DNA from: Pseudomonas putida | Lineage (GTDB): Bacteria; Pseudomonadota; Gammaproteobacteria; Pseudomonadales; Pseudomonadaceae | DNA: 64,000 bases | Direction: 5' to 3' | NCBI RefSeq assembly: GCF_001636055.1 | Contig: NZ_CP011789.1 | Location: 5,554,501-5,618,500 of the forward strand | Shown here: piece by piece, positions 29,615 to 38,233 of the stretch | How the letters are laid out: every line of letters begins with the position of its first letter | Numbering within the stretch: position 1 is the stretch's first letter | Made by a program: the position numbers and the translations under genes | Notes under the pieces: generated by a model | The model's database searches: none | What the model was told of the DNA's origin: nothing | What the model saw: the letters and a program-made list of their open reading frames with translations, nothing else

Positions 29615-30701
29615 AGAAACCCGCGAACAGCCCGCGCCACTTCGCAGCGGCCTGACCACCGGCAGCTGTGCCACCGCCACCAGCCTGGCGGCAGCACAGT
29701 TGCTGCTCACCGGCCAGTCCACCGACGCCGTGCAGATCACCCTGCCCAAGGGCAAGCAGGTGCAGATGCGCCTGGAATTCTGCCGCCGAGACGGCGAGCG
29801 CGCCGAGGCCGGCACCGTGAAAGACGCAGGCGACGATCCCGACGTGACCCACGGTGCCCTGCTCTACAGCCAGGTGCGCCTGATCGACGAGCCGGGCGTG
29901 CGCTTCGTCGCCGGCCAAGGCGTGGGCACGGTGACACGTCCCGGCCTGGTCCTGGCGGTCGGGGAGCCTGCCATCAACCCGGTGCCGCGGCGGATGATCA
30001 GCGAGCACCTGCAGCGACTGGCAGGCGAGTGCGCCTACGCGGGCGGATTCGAGGTGACGGTGAACGTGCAGGGCGGCGCGGAGCTTGCGCTCAAGACCAT
30101 GAACCCGCGGCTGGGCATTCTCGGCGGGCTGTCGATCCTCGGCACCAGCGGCATCGTCCGGCCGTTTTCCTGCTCTGCCTACATCGCCTCGATCCACCAG
30201 GGCATCGACGTTGCCCACACCAACGGCTACACCCACATCGCCGCCTGCACCGGCAATGCCAGCGAAGACACCATGCGCCGGGTCTATGGGCTGCCGGAAA
30301 TCGCCCTGATCGAAATGGGCGACTTCGTCGGCGCGGTGCTCAAGCACCTGCGCAAGGTACCGGTGCCACGCCTGACGCTGTGCGGCGGTTTCGGCAAGAT
30401 CAGCAAGCTTGCCGCGGGCCACATGGACCTGCACAGCCGTCATTCGAGCATCGACCTGCCGCAACTCGCAGGTTGGGCAGCCGATATCGGCGCAGACGCC
30501 GTCCTGCAGGCGGCGATCATCGGCGCCAACACCAGCCAGCAGGCGCTGGCTCTCGCCCATGCCGCCGGTATCGCCCTGGGCGATGCCGTCTGCGCCCATG
30601 CCCTGGCATTCGCCCGCAGCGTGGTGCCTGCACAGGTGCAGGTCGAGGTTTTCGCCATCGACCGCCAGGGCGGTGTCGTCGGCAAGGCGGGTGTGCAATG
30701 A
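29607..30701 (+). CDS. cbiD: CbiD family cobalt-precorrin-5B C1-methyltransferase
   Basis: 364 residues. The signature [20 protein letters not shown] near the N-terminus, [12 protein letters not shown] and [18 protein letters not shown] are diagnostic. It performs the C1 methylation with loss of the C20 carbon; classical aerobic pathways use CobF instead, so this operon borrows an enzyme from the anaerobic route, as other pseudomonads do. The start overlaps cobL by 8 bases and the stop overlaps cobK by 4 (ATGA). Confidence 0.95.
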   Translation: MREETREQPAPLRSGLTTGSCATATSLAAAQLLLTGQSTDAVQITLPKGKQVQMRLEFCRRDGERAEAGTVKDAGDDPDVTHGALLYSQVRLIDEPGVRFVAGQGVGTVTRPGLVLAVGEPAINPVPRRMISEHLQRLAGECAYAGGFEVTVNVQGGAELALKTMNPRLGILGGLSILGTSGIVRPFSCSAYIASIHQGIDVAHTNGYTHIAACTGNASEDTMRRVYGLPEIALIEMGDFVGAVLKHLRKVPVPRLTLCGGFGKISKLAAGHMDLHSRHSSIDLPQLAGWAADIGADAVLQAAIIGANTSQQALALAHAAGIALGDAVCAHALAFARSVVPAQVQVEVFAIDRQGGVVGKAGVQ

Positions 30702-31417
30702 GCGGCCGTATCTTGTTGCTGGGCGGCGTCACCGAGGCGCTGGCCATCGCCCGGTTGCTGGGGCCGGAGCATGTCTACAGCCTCGCCGGTATCGGCCGTA
30801 TCCCACAGGACCTGGCCTGCCAGGTGCGGGTGGGCGGTTACGGCGGGGCCGACGGCCTGGCCGACTACCTCCGGCGCGAACGGATCGACCTGCTGATCGA
30901 CGCCACCCACCCCTATGCCGCACAGATCAGCGCCAATGCCGCACAGGCAGCGAAGGCGGCGGGCATTCCCTGCTGGGCCTTGCGCCGCCCCGCCTGGCAG
31001 CCACAGCCGGGCGACGACTGGCGCGAAGTCGAGGGCTGGGATGCGTTGATCGACGCATTGGCGCCTTTCAAGCGCCCGTTATTCACCCTGGGGCGCGAGC
31101 CGCTGCAACATCTCGAAGACATTCCGGCCCACCAGTTCTGGACCTTGCGTGCCCTGGAAACCTGCGCGGGCAATGAACGTTGCGAGGTGATCGGCGCACG
31201 GGGGCCGTTCCACCTCGAGGATGAACGAGCACTATTCGAGCGGCGCCAGATCGATGTACTGGTCAGCAAGAACAGTGGCAGCGCCGCGACCGAGCCAAAG
31301 CTTGAAGTGGCGCGCGAGCGTGGCGTGCCGGTGCTGGTGTTGAAGCGACCGGAACTGCCGGAGGTGGATCGGCTGTTCGGATCGGTGGCGCAGTTGCGCG
31401 AAGCCTTGTCGATATGA
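30698..31417 (+). CDS. cobK: Precorrin-6A reductase
   Basis: 239 residues from ATG 30698, which overlaps the cbiD stop in ATGA; the frame is open further upstream inside cbiD but that part is out-of-frame sequence. NADPH-dependent reduction of precorrin-6A to 6B. Seen are the N-terminal [36 protein letters not shown] and [23 protein letters not shown] (quoted in part), which are typical of CobK/CbiJ. Last gene of the cobL-cbiD-cobK operon. Confidence 0.95.
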   Translation: MSGRILLLGGVTEALAIARLLGPEHVYSLAGIGRIPQDLACQVRVGGYGGADGLADYLRRERIDLLIDATHPYAAQISANAAQAAKAAGIPCWALRRPAWQPQPGDDWREVEGWDALIDALAPFKRPLFTLGREPLQHLEDIPAHQFWTLRALETCAGNERCEVIGARGPFHLEDERALFERRQIDVLVSKNSGSAATEPKLEVARERGVPVLVLKRPELPEVDRLFGSVAQLREALSI

Positions 31418-31434
31418 GCAGGGCAGTCCACTCT

Positions 31435-31490
31435 GCCGGTGCGGTTCGCCGCTGCGACTCGTCCCGCGATGGGCTGCGCAGCAGCCCCGG
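31435..31490. repeat. Degenerate REP remnant
   Basis: GGTTCGCCGCTGCGACTCGTCCCGCG resembles the right arm of the REP variant seen at 3665-3712 but is interrupted. It is followed by GGGCTGC / GCAGCCC, a short hairpin. Lies between cobK and nfeD. Confidence 0.5.
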
Positions 31491-31582
31491 CCGTTTCCGG
31501 CGCCGCCATCCTCCACTGCCAATAGTCTTCCCGCGTCCCCTGCCGTAAACTTCAAGCCCCCTCACCGCAAGGCCCTGCCCAT

Positions 31583-32020
31583 ATGGAAATGCAATGGTGG
31601 ATCTGGCTCGTCTTCGGCATCGCCCTGGTCCTGCTCGAACTGGTCCTGCCTACGTTCTTCATTCTCTGGTTCGGCATCGGCGCCATCCTGGTGTCGCTGA
31701 TCGCCCTGGCCGCCCCGGCCCTGCAACTGGACATGCAGGTGCTGCTGTGGGTGGCATTCTCCTCCCTCACCACCCTGCTGTGGTTCAAGCTGTTCCGGCG
31801 CAAGAAGCCGGACGTGCGCTGGACCGCCGACAGCGTGATCGGTGAAGTCGGCCTGCTGACCGCGAGCGTGTCGCAGTTCCAGAAAGGCCGGGTGCGCTTC
31901 CAGAAGCCCATCCTCGGCAACGAGGAATGGACCTGCGTCGCCGACAGCGACATCCCTGCTGGCGAGCGCGTTCGCCTGGCCGCCATCGAAGGCAACACCG
32001 CGCGGGTTACCCGCCCCTGA
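31583..32020 (+). CDS. NfeD-like membrane protein
   Basis: 145 residues: two to three membrane helices in the first 70 residues (WIWLVFGIALVLLELVLP; IGAILVSLIALAAPA; LLWVAFSSLTTLLWF) followed by a soluble OB-fold domain (IGEVGLLTASVSQFQKGRVRF to the end). This is the short form of NfeD that lacks the protease domain. It is followed 24 bp later by an SPFH gene. NfeD and SPFH proteins are commonly paired and thought to work together in membrane microdomain organisation and quality control. The exact role here is unknown. Confidence 0.88.
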   Translation: MEMQWWIWLVFGIALVLLELVLPTFFILWFGIGAILVSLIALAAPALQLDMQVLLWVAFSSLTTLLWFKLFRRKKPDVRWTADSVIGEVGLLTASVSQFQKGRVRFQKPILGNEEWTCVADSDIPAGERVRLAAIEGNTARVTRP

Positions 32021-32044
32021 ATCCGTACTGAAAGGAAGCTTGCA

Positions 32045-32899
32045 ATGACCAGCCTCATCGTCGTCGGCGCCATCGCCCTGTTCGTTCTGATCACCCTGTT
32101 CAAGGGGGTGCGCATCGTGCCCCAGGGCGAGGAATGGATCGTCGAGCGTCTGGGCCGCTACCACAGCACCCTCAAGCCCGGCCTGAACATCCTGGTGCCG
32201 TACATGGACGTGGTCGCCTACCGCCTGCCGACCAAGGACATCATCCTCGACGTGCAGCAACAGGAAATCATCACCCGCGACAACGCGGTGATCGTCGCCA
32301 ACGCCCTGTGCTTCGCCAAGGTAGTCGACCCGCAGAAGGCCTCCTACGGCGTGCAGAACTTCTCCTTCGCCGTCACCAGCCTGACCATGACCTCGCTGCG
32401 TGCCATCGTCGGCGCCATGGACCTCGACGAGGCGTTGTCGAGCCGCGAGCAGATCAAGGCGCGCCTGCGCGAGGCGATGTCCGAACAGACCGAAGACTGG
32501 GGCGTGACCGTACGCTCGGTGGAGATCCAGGACATCAAGCCTTCGGAAAACATGCAGAAGGCCATGGAGCGCCAGGCCGCAGCCGAACGTGAACGAAAGG
32601 CCGACGTGACCCGCGCCGAGGGCGCCAAGCAGGCCGCCATTCTCGAAGCCGAAGCTCGCCTGCAGGCCGCCAGGCTGGACGCCGAGGCGCAGATCAGCCT
32701 CGCCGAAGCCTCGGCCCGGGCGATCACCCTGGTGCGTGAAGCGGTGGGCAACGAGACCACCCCGGCCATGTACCTGCTGGGTGAGCGCTACATCGGCGCG
32801 ATGGAGAACCTGGCCGGCAGCGACAACTCCAAGGTGGTGGTGTTGCCAGCGGACCTGCAGGAGACCGTGCGCGGGTTGCTGGGGCGCGGCAAGGCCTGA
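32045..32899 (+). CDS. SPFH/band 7 domain protein (stomatin/paraslipin-like)
   Basis: 284 residues. The ATG has AAGGAAG 9 bases upstream. A single N-terminal membrane helix (LIVVGAIALFVLITLF) is followed by the band 7 domain (VRIVPQGEEWIVERLGRYHSTLKPGL quoted in part; ITRDNAVIVANALCF) and an alanine/glutamate-rich coiled coil (about 175-235, ERQAAAERERKADVTRAEG). Such proteins form large oligomeric rings at the inner membrane. Paired with the NfeD-like gene in an operon. Similar to E. coli QmcA; no protease partner is nearby. Confidence 0.9.
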   Translation: MTSLIVVGAIALFVLITLFKGVRIVPQGEEWIVERLGRYHSTLKPGLNILVPYMDVVAYRLPTKDIILDVQQQEIITRDNAVIVANALCFAKVVDPQKASYGVQNFSFAVTSLTMTSLRAIVGAMDLDEALSSREQIKARLREAMSEQTEDWGVTVRSVEIQDIKPSENMQKAMERQAAAERERKADVTRAEGAKQAAILEAEARLQAARLDAEAQISLAEASARAITLVREAVGNETTPAMYLLGERYIGAMENLAGSDNSKVVVLPADLQETVRGLLGRGKA

Positions 32900-32914
32900 T
32901 ACCGGCGGTGACTG

Positions 32915-32965
32915 CTTCGCGGGCAAGCCGGGGCGCCGAACCGCCGTTCCCACAAGCCCGCGAAG
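32915..32965. repeat. REP element, insertion variant
   Basis: Arms CTTCGCGGGC and GCCCGCGAAG close a hairpin whose centre carries AAGCCGGGGCGCCGAACCGCC. It begins 15 bp after the SPFH stop. Confidence 0.8.
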
Positions 32966-33082
32966 AACACAACACCGATTTCAAGCGCTGCGCACCGACA
33001 ACTGCGGCACTTCACCGCACCCCCGCATTTTTACCTATACTCCGCCGTACAATAGCCACCTGATTCCTGACCGGATCTCTCC

Positions 33083-33469
33083 ATGCCCCCACGTCGGCAC
33101 ATCGCCTGGATAGCCTGCCTTGCAGTGCTGTTCAACCTGCTGGCCATGCCGCTGTCTTCTGCCGCGCCCAAGGGCCCGGCCGAACAGCTGCTGTGGGGTG
33201 CCTTCTGCTCGACTGGCGCGGGCAAGGCCAAGCTCGATGTCCAGGCCCTGGCCAAGATCGACCTGGGCCAACAGGACGACCACTCCAACATGCAGCACTG
33301 CTGGTGCTGCTCGGGTGCCTCGCCTGTGCTCGCCCTGGCCAGCCACGCACCGCAACTGCACAGCCCGCTGCAACTGCGCTTCGGCCAGGCACCACCACTC
33401 GCCACGCACCAGCCCACGCCGCGCCAGCTCTGGCCGGCACTCAATCCGCGAGCCTCTCCGTTGGCCTGA
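33083..33469 (+). CDS. DUF2946-type small exported protein of the copper cluster
   Basis: 128 residues. An N-terminal hydrophobic segment (HIAWIACLAVLFNLLAMPLSSAA) acts as a signal or anchor. The remainder contains NMQHCWCCSGAS with three Cys and a His, a plausible metal site. This is the pattern of the DUF2946 family, commonly found next to copper-linked TonB receptors. It starts a cluster with a PCu(A)C chaperone, another DUF2946 protein, an OprC-like receptor and a PepSY protein. Function is unproven; assignment to DUF2946 is by pattern memory. Confidence 0.72.
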   Translation: MPPRRHIAWIACLAVLFNLLAMPLSSAAPKGPAEQLLWGAFCSTGAGKAKLDVQALAKIDLGQQDDHSNMQHCWCCSGASPVLALASHAPQLHSPLQLRFGQAPPLATHQPTPRQLWPALNPRASPLA

Positions 33470-33513
33470 GTTCAAGACGCTGTTCCTGAACCTGTACAGA
33501 CCGGAGACTCACC

Positions 33514-33996
33514 ATGCTCAAGCAAGCCCTCATCCTGGCCACCCTGCTGCTGCCCAGCGCCTTCGCCAACGCCCACGAATACAGTGTCGGCGACCTGCAT
33601 ATCGCCCACCCCTGGTCGCTGGAGCTGCCACCGAACGCGCCCAATGTCGCGGCGTATTTCATCGTTCACAACAACGGCAAGGTCGATGACCGCCTGTTGA
33701 GTGTCGAAAGCCCCGTCAGCGATGACGCCCAGTTGCACGAACACGCCAAGACCGCTGCCGGCGCCATGAAGATGCAGCAGGTACAGAGTGTGGTCGTACC
33801 TGCAGGCAAGGACCTGACCTTCGCCCCCAGCGCCTATCACGTGATGCTGATGCAGCCCAAGGACCGCAGCCTGCTCACTGACGGCAAGCGCTTCCCGCTC
33901 ACCCTGCACTTCGAGAAAGCCGGCGACATCACCGTCGACGTCGCCGTGCAGAAGCAGCCGCCCGCCGACCAGGCAGGACACGAACACGCGCACTGA
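33514..33996 (+). CDS. PCu(A)C periplasmic copper chaperone
   Basis: 160 residues with a cleavable signal peptide (MLKQALILATLLLPSAFANA). The Cu(I)-binding pattern H-x-X10-M-X21-H-X-M can be traced exactly: HE, ten residues to the Met of MKM, 21 residues, then HVM. The usual second residue Met is replaced by Glu. A C-terminal His tail (AGHEHAH) may add binding capacity. Such proteins deliver copper to cytochrome c oxidase or buffer periplasmic copper. Its place between DUF2946 genes and an OprC-like receptor supports copper import. Confidence 0.88.
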   Translation: MLKQALILATLLLPSAFANAHEYSVGDLHIAHPWSLELPPNAPNVAAYFIVHNNGKVDDRLLSVESPVSDDAQLHEHAKTAAGAMKMQQVQSVVVPAGKDLTFAPSAYHVMLMQPKDRSLLTDGKRFPLTLHFEKAGDITVDVAVQKQPPADQAGHEHAH

Positions 33997-34015
33997 CCGC
34001 TGACAGGCGCTCGTC

Positions 34016-34453
34016 ATGAGCTTGCCGCGCAACAGCACAGCCCGCAGCACCCGCCCTGATCGCAGGCGCGTCGGTGGCGGCTGGCTGAGCCTGTTCGCCA
34101 TGTGGATGATTTTCATCGGCCCGCTGATTTCCCAGTCGATGCCGATGGATCACCACGCCGGCATGAACATGAGCATGGCCATGGACATGCCCATGGCCGC
34201 GGGGCACCCGCATGCCGGGCAAGACCACCACGGTCACGGCAACGACGGCCAGCTACACACCGATTGGGAGAAATGCGGCTACTGCAGTTTGCTGTTCAAC
34301 TGCCCCGCCCTGCCCCAGACCCTCAGCCCACTCAGCCTCGCCAGCACCATCCCGAGCACCCTCGCCACCTACCCGACCCGCCAGGGCCATGCCCTGCAAG
34401 CGGTGTTTCCCGGTGCCCGCAGCCGCGCCCCACCTCCATCGATCAACGTCTGA
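34016..34453 (+). CDS. Met/His-rich DUF2946-type protein
   Basis: 145 residues. One N-terminal hydrophobic segment (WLSLFAMWMIFIGPLIS) is followed by a strongly metal-binding stretch, MPMDHHAGMNMSMAMDMPM, and HPHAGQDHHGHG, and then CGYCSLLFNCP with three Cys. Such Met- and His-rich stretches suit Cu(I)/Cu(II) capture in the periplasm. It follows the PCu(A)C gene by 19 bp and precedes the OprC-like receptor by 67 bp. The family has no established biochemical role that I know of. Confidence 0.75.
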   Translation: MSLPRNSTARSTRPDRRRVGGGWLSLFAMWMIFIGPLISQSMPMDHHAGMNMSMAMDMPMAAGHPHAGQDHHGHGNDGQLHTDWEKCGYCSLLFNCPALPQTLSPLSLASTIPSTLATYPTRQGHALQAVFPGARSRAPPPSINV

Positions 34454-34520
34454 CCACCCCGTTTCACGCCCGAAGCCAGGAGGCTTCGCGCTTACTCATG
34501 ACTGATCGACTGGAATCATT

Positions 34521-36578
34521 ATGTCCGGCTGCACCCCTGTTTCTGCCCTGTCCCGCCATGGGACCCTCGCCATGCTCTGCGGCTCGCTGCTGAGCCCGCT
34601 GGCGCTCGCCGTCGAGCCTGGCCACGAAGGCCATGACGCCCCGGAGCTGAGCCCGACGGTAATCACCGCCATCGCGCCCAGCTCGCCGCTGACCGTGGTC
34701 ACCAACCCCAAGGATCCACGTCAGCCGGTGCCAGCCAGTGACGGCGCCGACTACCTCAAGACCATCCCCGGCTTTTCCGCCATCCGCTCCGGCGGCACCA
34801 ACGGCGACCCCGTGCTGCGCGGCATGTTCGGCTCGCGCCTGAACATCCTCACCAACGGCGGTGTGATGCTCGGCGCCTGCCCCAACCGCATGGACGCCCC
34901 GACCTCGTACATCTCGCCGGAAACCTACGACCGCCTGACCGTGATCAAAGGCCCGCAAAGCGTGATCTGGGGCCCCGGCGGCTCGGCTGGCACCATCCTC
35001 TTCGAGCGCGAGCCGGAGAAATTCGGCACCCTCGGCAGCCGGGTCAACGCCAGCCTGCTCGCGGGCTCCAACGGCCGCTTCGACAAGGTGCTCGACGCCG
35101 CCGCCGGCAACAGCCAGGCCTATGCGCGCTTCGTCGGCAATCAGTCGCGCTCGGACGACTACAAGGACGGCAATGGCGATACCGTGCCTTCGCGCTGGGA
35201 CAAATGGAACGGCGACGTGACCCTCGGCTGGACCCCGGACACCGACACCCTGCTCGAACTCACCGCCGGCAAGGGCGATGGCGAAGCGCGCTACGCCGGA
35301 CGCGGCATGGACGGCTCGCAGTTCAAGCGCGAAAGCCTGGGCCTGCGCTTTGAAAAGTCCAACCTCGGCGAGGTGCTCGACAAGGTCGAGGCGCAGGTCT
35401 ACTACAACTATGCCGACCACGTGATGGACAACTACAGCCTGCGCACACCCTCGGGCAGCGGCATGATGGGCATGCCCATGGTCAGCAACGTCGATCGGCG
35501 CACCCTCGGCGCACGCATCAAGGCGACCTGGCGCTGGGCCGACGTACAGTTGATCAGCGGCATCGACGCGCAGACCAACGAACACCGCAAACGCGGCGGC
35601 ATGGGCGTCGATGCGCACAAGGGCAAGCCCTGGACCAAGGACGCCGACTTCCATAACTACGGCGTGTTCAGCGAGCTGACCTGGTACGCCACCGGCGAAG
35701 ATCGCCTGATCAGCGGCGCGCGCCTGGACCGCGCCTCGGCCCGCGACTTCCGCCAGGCCAGTGCCACCCATGGCGATACCCGCGCGGATACCCTGCCCAG
35801 CGGCTTCATCCGCTACGAGCATGACTTGGCGGCGATTTCCGCTACCACCTATATCGGCTTGGGCCACGCCCAGCGCTTCCCCGACTACTGGGAGCTGTTC
35901 TCGCCAACCAACGGCCCGCGGGGCTCGGTCAACGCCTTCGACAGCATCAAGCCGGAGAAGACCACCCAGCTCGACTTCGGCATCCAGTACCAGGACGAAC
36001 GCCTGCAAGCCTGGGCCTCCGGCTACGTCGGACAGATCCGCGACTACATCCTGTTCGACTACCGCAGCATGATGGGCATGAGCAGCACCCAGGCGCAGAA
36101 CATCGACGCCCGCATCATGGGCGGCGAGCTGGGCGCGGCGTACAAGCTCGACGAAAACTGGAAAGCCGACGCGACGCTGGCCTACGCCTGGGGCAAGAAC
36201 AGCAGCGACGGCAAAGCCCTGCCGCAGATGCCTCCGCTGGAAAGTCGCCTGGGCCTGACCTACAGCCGCGATGCCTGGAGCGTCGGTGCGCTGTGGCGCC
36301 TGGTCGCGGCGCAGAACCGCATCGCCCAGAACCAGGGCAACGTGGTGGGCAAGGATTACGAGAAGAGCGGCGGTTTCGGCGTGTTCTCGCTCAACGGTGC
36401 CTACAAGGTCAACAACAACCTCAAGCTCAGCGCGGGCGTCGACAACCTGTTCGACAAGGCCTACGCCGAGCACTTGAACCTGGCCGGGAACGCCGGGTTC
36501 GGCTACCCGGCGGCAGACCCGCAGCCGGTCAACGAGCCGGGCAGGACCTTCTGGACCAAGGTCGATTTCAGCTTCTGA
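34521..36578 (+). CDS. oprC: OprC-type TonB-dependent copper receptor
   Basis: 685 residues: signal region, plug domain (about 45-180) and a 22-strand barrel ending in TFWTKVDFSF with terminal Phe. The copper ligands known from P. aeruginosa OprC (Cys143, Met147, His323, Met325) all appear here as Cys120 and Met124 in GACPNRM and His300 and Met302 in DHVMDNY, with the same 23-residue offset for both pairs. That makes a copper import role likely. The mature N-terminus is His-rich (GHEGHDAPE). It heads the second half of the copper cluster and is followed by a PepSY protein. Confidence 0.92.
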   Translation: MSGCTPVSALSRHGTLAMLCGSLLSPLALAVEPGHEGHDAPELSPTVITAIAPSSPLTVVTNPKDPRQPVPASDGADYLKTIPGFSAIRSGGTNGDPVLRGMFGSRLNILTNGGVMLGACPNRMDAPTSYISPETYDRLTVIKGPQSVIWGPGGSAGTILFEREPEKFGTLGSRVNASLLAGSNGRFDKVLDAAAGNSQAYARFVGNQSRSDDYKDGNGDTVPSRWDKWNGDVTLGWTPDTDTLLELTAGKGDGEARYAGRGMDGSQFKRESLGLRFEKSNLGEVLDKVEAQVYYNYADHVMDNYSLRTPSGSGMMGMPMVSNVDRRTLGARIKATWRWADVQLISGIDAQTNEHRKRGGMGVDAHKGKPWTKDADFHNYGVFSELTWYATGEDRLISGARLDRASARDFRQASATHGDTRADTLPSGFIRYEHDLAAISATTYIGLGHAQRFPDYWELFSPTNGPRGSVNAFDSIKPEKTTQLDFGIQYQDERLQAWASGYVGQIRDYILFDYRSMMGMSSTQAQNIDARIMGGELGAAYKLDENWKADATLAYAWGKNSSDGKALPQMPPLESRLGLTYSRDAWSVGALWRLVAAQNRIAQNQGNVVGKDYEKSGGFGVFSLNGAYKVNNNLKLSAGVDNLFDKAYAEHLNLAGNAGFGYPAADPQPVNEPGRTFWTKVDFSF

Positions 36579-36635
36579 CAATAACAACCGGGGCGCGGGC
36601 CTGACCGCGCTCCACCTGGTCGAACGGGAGGCTCC

Positions 36636-38003
36636 ATGAGCAAACCAAAGCAATCCTTCTACAACCTGGCCTGGCGCTGGCATTTCTATGCCGGGCTGTT
36701 CGTCGCGCCCTTCATGATCCTGCTGGCGATCACCGGGATCATCTACCTGTTCAAGCCCCAGCTCGACCCGTGGATGTACCGCGAGCTGATGGTGGTCGAG
36801 GCCGGCCCGCAGCGCCAGAGCGCCGACACGCTGCTGGCCCAGGTGCGCCAGGCTTATCCACAGGGCCATGTCGGCCAGTACCTGCCACCGCTGGACGCCG
36901 AGCGCAGCGCGCAGTTCGTGGTGCATGACGGCGGCCGCGAACTGAACGTGTTCGTCGACCCGTACAACGCCAAGGTGCTGGGCGCGCAGGACGGCAAGCA
37001 GAACCTGCAGGCAATCGCCCGCGCCCTGCATGGCGAGCTGATGGTCGGCACTGCCGGAGATCGGCTGGTGGAGCTCGCCGCAGGCTGGGGCGTCGTGCTG
37101 GTGGTGTCCGGGCTTTATCTGTGGTGGCCACGTGGCCGCAACCGCCGTGGCGTACTGTGGCCACGCCTGTCGGCACGCGGGCGCGTGCTCTGGCGCGACC
37201 TGCATGCGGTCAGCGGCTTCTGGGGTTCGGCACTGCTGTTGCTGATGCTGCTCAGCGGCATGACCTGGACCGGGCTGTGGGGCAAGCAGTACGCCGACCT
37301 GTGGAACCGTTTCCCGGCGGCGATGTGGAACGACGTACCGAAATCCGACCAGCAGGCCGGCGCGCTGAACAGCGCTCATCGCCAGACCGTGCCCTGGGCC
37401 CTGGAGAACACGCCGATGCCAGTGTCCGGCGCGCATGCCGAGCACATGGGCCATCACGACATGCACAGCGCCCCGGCCGCGCCGCAGATTACCCTGCAGC
37501 AGGTCGAGGATCTGGCCAACGCCCGCGGCGTGGCGCCGGGCTACAGCATCACCTCGCCGAGCACCGCTGAAGGCGTGTTCACCATCGCGGTGTTCGCCGA
37601 CGATCCACGCAACGACGCCACCCTGCATGTCGACCAGTACACCGGCAAGGTCCTGGCCGACGTGCGCTGGCACGACTACAGCCCGGTAGCCCGCGCCACC
37701 GAGCTTGGGGTGATGCTGCACGAGGGCAAGATGTTCGGGCCGCTCAACCAGATCGTCATCCTGCTGGTGTGCCTGATGATCCTGCTGGGCTCGGTGAGCG
37801 GGTTGGTGATGTGGTGGAAGCGCCGCCCGTCCGGTGGGCTTGGCGTACCGCCGCTGCGGCATGACCTGCCGCGCTGGAAGACAGCGGTGACGGTGATGCT
37901 GGTGCTGGGTGTCGTGTTCCCGCTGGTGGGGGTGTCGATGGTAGTGATGTGGGTGGTCGACAGCCTGGTGGTGCGGCGCGGGCGGGTCGCGGTTCAGGCT
38001 TGA
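36636..38003 (+). CDS. PepSY-associated transmembrane protein
   Basis: 455 residues. Four membrane helices are apparent: WHFYAGLFVAPFMILLAITG, GWGVVLVVSGLYLWWP, a central one near ALLLLMLLSGMTWTGLWG, and C-terminal IVILLVCLMILLGSVSGL plus VTVMLVLGVVFPLVG. Periplasmic PepSY-like segments lie between, and one holds AHAEHMGHHDMHS, a His/Met-rich stretch. Proteins of this group often accompany TonB siderophore or copper receptors and some act as inner-membrane reductases. Here it follows oprC by 57 bp; a role in copper reduction or release is inferred. Confidence 0.85.
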   Translation: MSKPKQSFYNLAWRWHFYAGLFVAPFMILLAITGIIYLFKPQLDPWMYRELMVVEAGPQRQSADTLLAQVRQAYPQGHVGQYLPPLDAERSAQFVVHDGGRELNVFVDPYNAKVLGAQDGKQNLQAIARALHGELMVGTAGDRLVELAAGWGVVLVVSGLYLWWPRGRNRRGVLWPRLSARGRVLWRDLHAVSGFWGSALLLLMLLSGMTWTGLWGKQYADLWNRFPAAMWNDVPKSDQQAGALNSAHRQTVPWALENTPMPVSGAHAEHMGHHDMHSAPAAPQITLQQVEDLANARGVAPGYSITSPSTAEGVFTIAVFADDPRNDATLHVDQYTGKVLADVRWHDYSPVARATELGVMLHEGKMFGPLNQIVILLVCLMILLGSVSGLVMWWKRRPSGGLGVPPLRHDLPRWKTAVTVMLVLGVVFPLVGVSMVVMWVVDSLVVRRGRVAVQA

Positions 38004-38011
38004 ATCGCGTC

Positions 38012-38102
38012 GGCCTTTTCGCGGGCAAGCCCGCTCCCACGGTACGGCGCAGACTCGGGTTCAGCGCTGTACCGTGGGAGCCGGCTTGCCCGCGAAAAGG
38101 CC
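38012..38102. repeat. Inverted REP pair
   Basis: Outer arms GGCCTTTTCGCGGGCAAGC and GCTTGCCCGCGAAAAGGCC are perfectly complementary. Inner arms CGGTAC and GTACCG flank a 25-base loop. It follows the PepSY gene and probably acts as its terminator. Confidence 0.88.
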
Positions 38103-38233
38103 AACCCTTGACTGCGGTCAGTCAAAAATCCCCACTGCACCGCCAAGATCGTGGCGATCTGTCACGCCCGCACCTTTGCAGTGCGTGTTAGCCTAACCGG
38201 CTTTCGCTCACAAGAAGACTGACCCTCAATGGA

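Noticed and set aside
34464..37862. 1,132-codon open frame on the reverse strand opposite oprC and the PepSY gene
   Set aside because: It is the antisense shadow of two well-supported genes in high-GC DNA; no start with a ribosome binding site and no domain match.
38188..38198. GTTAGCCTAAC palindrome before cycA
   Set aside because: Only 11 bp, so it can occur by chance; no matching second site.
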